Assembly: GCA_003503535.1 (NCBI GenBank)
Contig: DOCI01000302.1
Coordinates: forward strand, 20,155-28,416
DNA from: Planctomycetaceae bacterium
GTDB lineage: Bacteria; Planctomycetota; Planctomycetia; Planctomycetales; Planctomycetaceae
Direction: 5' to 3'
DNA: 8,262 nucleotides
Under the pieces are notes generated by a model. It was not told the origin of the DNA, did no database searches, and saw only the letters and a list, made by a program, of their open reading frames with translations. Shown piece by piece: positions 7,541-8,262 of the stretch (positions are counted from its first letter, which is position 1; the number at the start of each line of letters is the position of its first letter). A program made the position numbers and the translations under genes.

Positions 7541-7894
7541 ATGAATTGGATGATGAAACAAAAGAGCTGGACATTGGGGCTGATTGCGATATTGGCAGTC
7601 GGAGTTATGGGATGTAGCAAAAGTGTAACTACTCCCGAGCAAGCCGACTCCGCAACACAAGAAGTCGATCACAGTCATGGTGGCTGGTGGTGCATCGAAC
7701 ATGGCGTGCCGGAAAGTGAGTGTGCGTTGTGCGATAAGTCGCTTGTGGCAAAGTTCAAAGAGGATGGGGACTGGTGCGAAGAACACAATCGTCCGGAATC
7801 GCAATGTTTCATCTGCAGTCCCCAGCGAGCTGATAAGTTCATTGCTCAATATGAAGCTAAGACCGGGCATAAGCCACCTGAACCAACCAAATAG
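7541..7894 (+). CDS. Small lipoprotein with two WCxEHxxPExxCxxC motifs, likely metal-binding accessory of the efflux pump
   Basis: 117 residues. Residues 1-24 are a lipoprotein signal with Lys6 and Lys8, a hydrophobic core and the lipobox VMGC, giving lipidated Cys25. The mature part has a short polar linker (26-43) and HSH (44-46). Two copies of one motif follow: C51-x2-H54-x6-C61-x2-C64 and C79-x2-H82-x6-C89-x2-C92. The second copy, DWCEEHNRPESQCFIC, is nearly identical to residues 92-107 of the adaptor encoded in the same operon. Each motif offers three Cys and one His, a classic four-ligand metal knuckle. The C-terminal 25 residues are Lys/Pro-rich. As last gene of the operon, just before the terminator, it is probably co-transcribed with the pump. 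A role in binding metal in the periplasm and passing it to the adaptor, or in sensing, is inference. I do not know a gene name for it. Confidence 0.85.
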   Translation: MNWMMKQKSWTLGLIAILAVGVMGCSKSVTTPEQADSATQEVDHSHGGWWCIEHGVPESECALCDKSLVAKFKEDGDWCEEHNRPESQCFICSPQRADKFIAQYEAKTGHKPPEPTK

Positions 7895-7964
7895 CAAAAA
7901 TCTGCATTCACCCATTCTGGAGAAGTAATTTCGACGGATATTATGAATGCGGTCTATCAAATGG

Positions 7965-8007
7965 AAAGCCGCTGGTTAAGCATGAATTTTGCGATTCCAG
8001 CGGTTTT
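7965..8007 (+). terminator. Intrinsic terminator of the metal efflux operon
   Basis: CCGCTGG (7969-7975) pairs perfectly with CCAGCGG (7997-8003). The stem extends by one G-U and three A-U pairs to about 11 bp, around a 21-base loop, and is followed by TTTTT (8004-8008). It lies 70 bases after the lipoprotein stop, as expected for the end of the operon. The loop is long, but the stem plus U-tract is the clearest terminator in the window. Confidence 0.75.
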
Positions 8008-8171
8008 TAACAGGCTTGTCTTGAGGCTCAAACAGGCGAGTTCAGAATGAGACTTGTGTGGCATCATTGGCAGGCACTTCTACCTGCAAGATGAATATTG
8101 GAATGACAATGAATGAGATCCGTCATGAATTCAAGGTCGCTGAAGTAGCAGAGAGGGCAGCGGTAAGGGAT

Positions 8172-8262
8172 ATGAAAAACGCGATCAGTAACGATATAAT
8201 CAACAGTAGACCAAGCAAGCAAAGCTTTGCGATCGCATTATTACTTGTGCTTGCGGGTTGTA
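8172..8262 (+). CDS. N-terminus of a probable lipoprotein, partial at the right edge (possible outer-membrane channel)
   Basis: Only 30 residues are visible. Polar and basic residues (1-18) precede a hydrophobic core (FAIALLLVLAGC) that ends in a classical lipobox, LAGC, with Cys30 at the last full codon of the window. The ATG at 8172 is chosen tentatively. TAAGGGA lies only one base upstream of it, and GAGAGG lies 15 bases upstream. The frame stays open back to 8025, with other ATGs at 8091, 8103 and 8109, so the start may be earlier. The efflux operon lacks its outer-membrane factor (CzcC/TolC type), and many such factors are lipoproteins, so this could be that gene. This is context only; the mature protein is not in the window. 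Confidence 0.5.
   Translation, partial: MKNAISNDIINSRPSKQSFAIALLLVLAGC

Noticed and set aside
7345..7617. 90-codon plus-strand frame overlapping the pump end and the lipoprotein start
   Set aside because: It overlaps two better-supported genes in another frame and shows no ribosome binding site or recognisable motif.
7517..7960. 147-codon minus-strand frame opposite the small lipoprotein
   Set aside because: The plus strand there encodes a lipobox and two conserved-looking metal motifs in good operon context; the minus frame shows nothing recognisable.
7943..8050. 35-codon plus-strand micro-ORF after the lipoprotein
   Set aside because: It runs through the terminator stem, has no well-placed ribosome binding site and no recognisable features.
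1..8262. CRISPR array, tRNA, rRNA, insertion sequence or transposase
   Set aside because: No regularly spaced repeats, no tRNA-like cloverleaf or rRNA sequence recognised, and no transposase or integrase motif in any frame read.

Overview
The window looks like an accessory, metal-handling stretch of a Planctomycetota chromosome. This is inferred from moderate GC, from a CzcB-type adaptor with an N-terminal Cys/His-rich segment and a Cys-rich C-terminus, and from small Cys/His-rich exported proteins around a heavy-metal RND pump, a style I associate with that phylum. There is no rRNA or other taxonomic marker, so the assignment is tentative.

Left part, minus strand (1-1690). This is the end of one RND efflux operon. 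An RND permease survives only as its last ~300 residues (765-1688) and has lost roughly the first 700. It is followed by a lipoprotein periplasmic adaptor that begins at 699 and runs off the left edge. Homology to the permease stops at about 1675, next to two small hairpins (1676-1715). Beyond that point lies AT-rich DNA and then oppositely oriented metal-resistance genes, so 1675-1690 is probably a rearrangement or insertion junction.

Middle and right part, plus strand (1690-8262). A good sigma70-like promoter (1796-1824) precedes a small, very Cys-rich exported protein (1870-2283). After a 291-base gap with short repeats comes a compact operon: a CzcB/CusB-type adaptor (2575-4260), a complete CzcA-type heavy-metal RND pump (4272-7514) and a small Cys-rich lipoprotein (7541-7894). 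A clear intrinsic terminator (7965-8007) closes the operon. The window ends inside the signal sequence of another probable lipoprotein (from 8172), which by context could be the missing outer-membrane channel.

How the genes may work together: the pump takes up divalent metal from the periplasm, and the adaptor links it to an outer-membrane channel. The adaptor and the small lipoprotein share an unusual WCxEHxxPExxCxxC motif: one full and one degenerate copy in the adaptor, two full copies in the lipoprotein. This suggests a dedicated metal-capture or metal-handover step around the pump. No metal-responsive regulator gene is present in the window.
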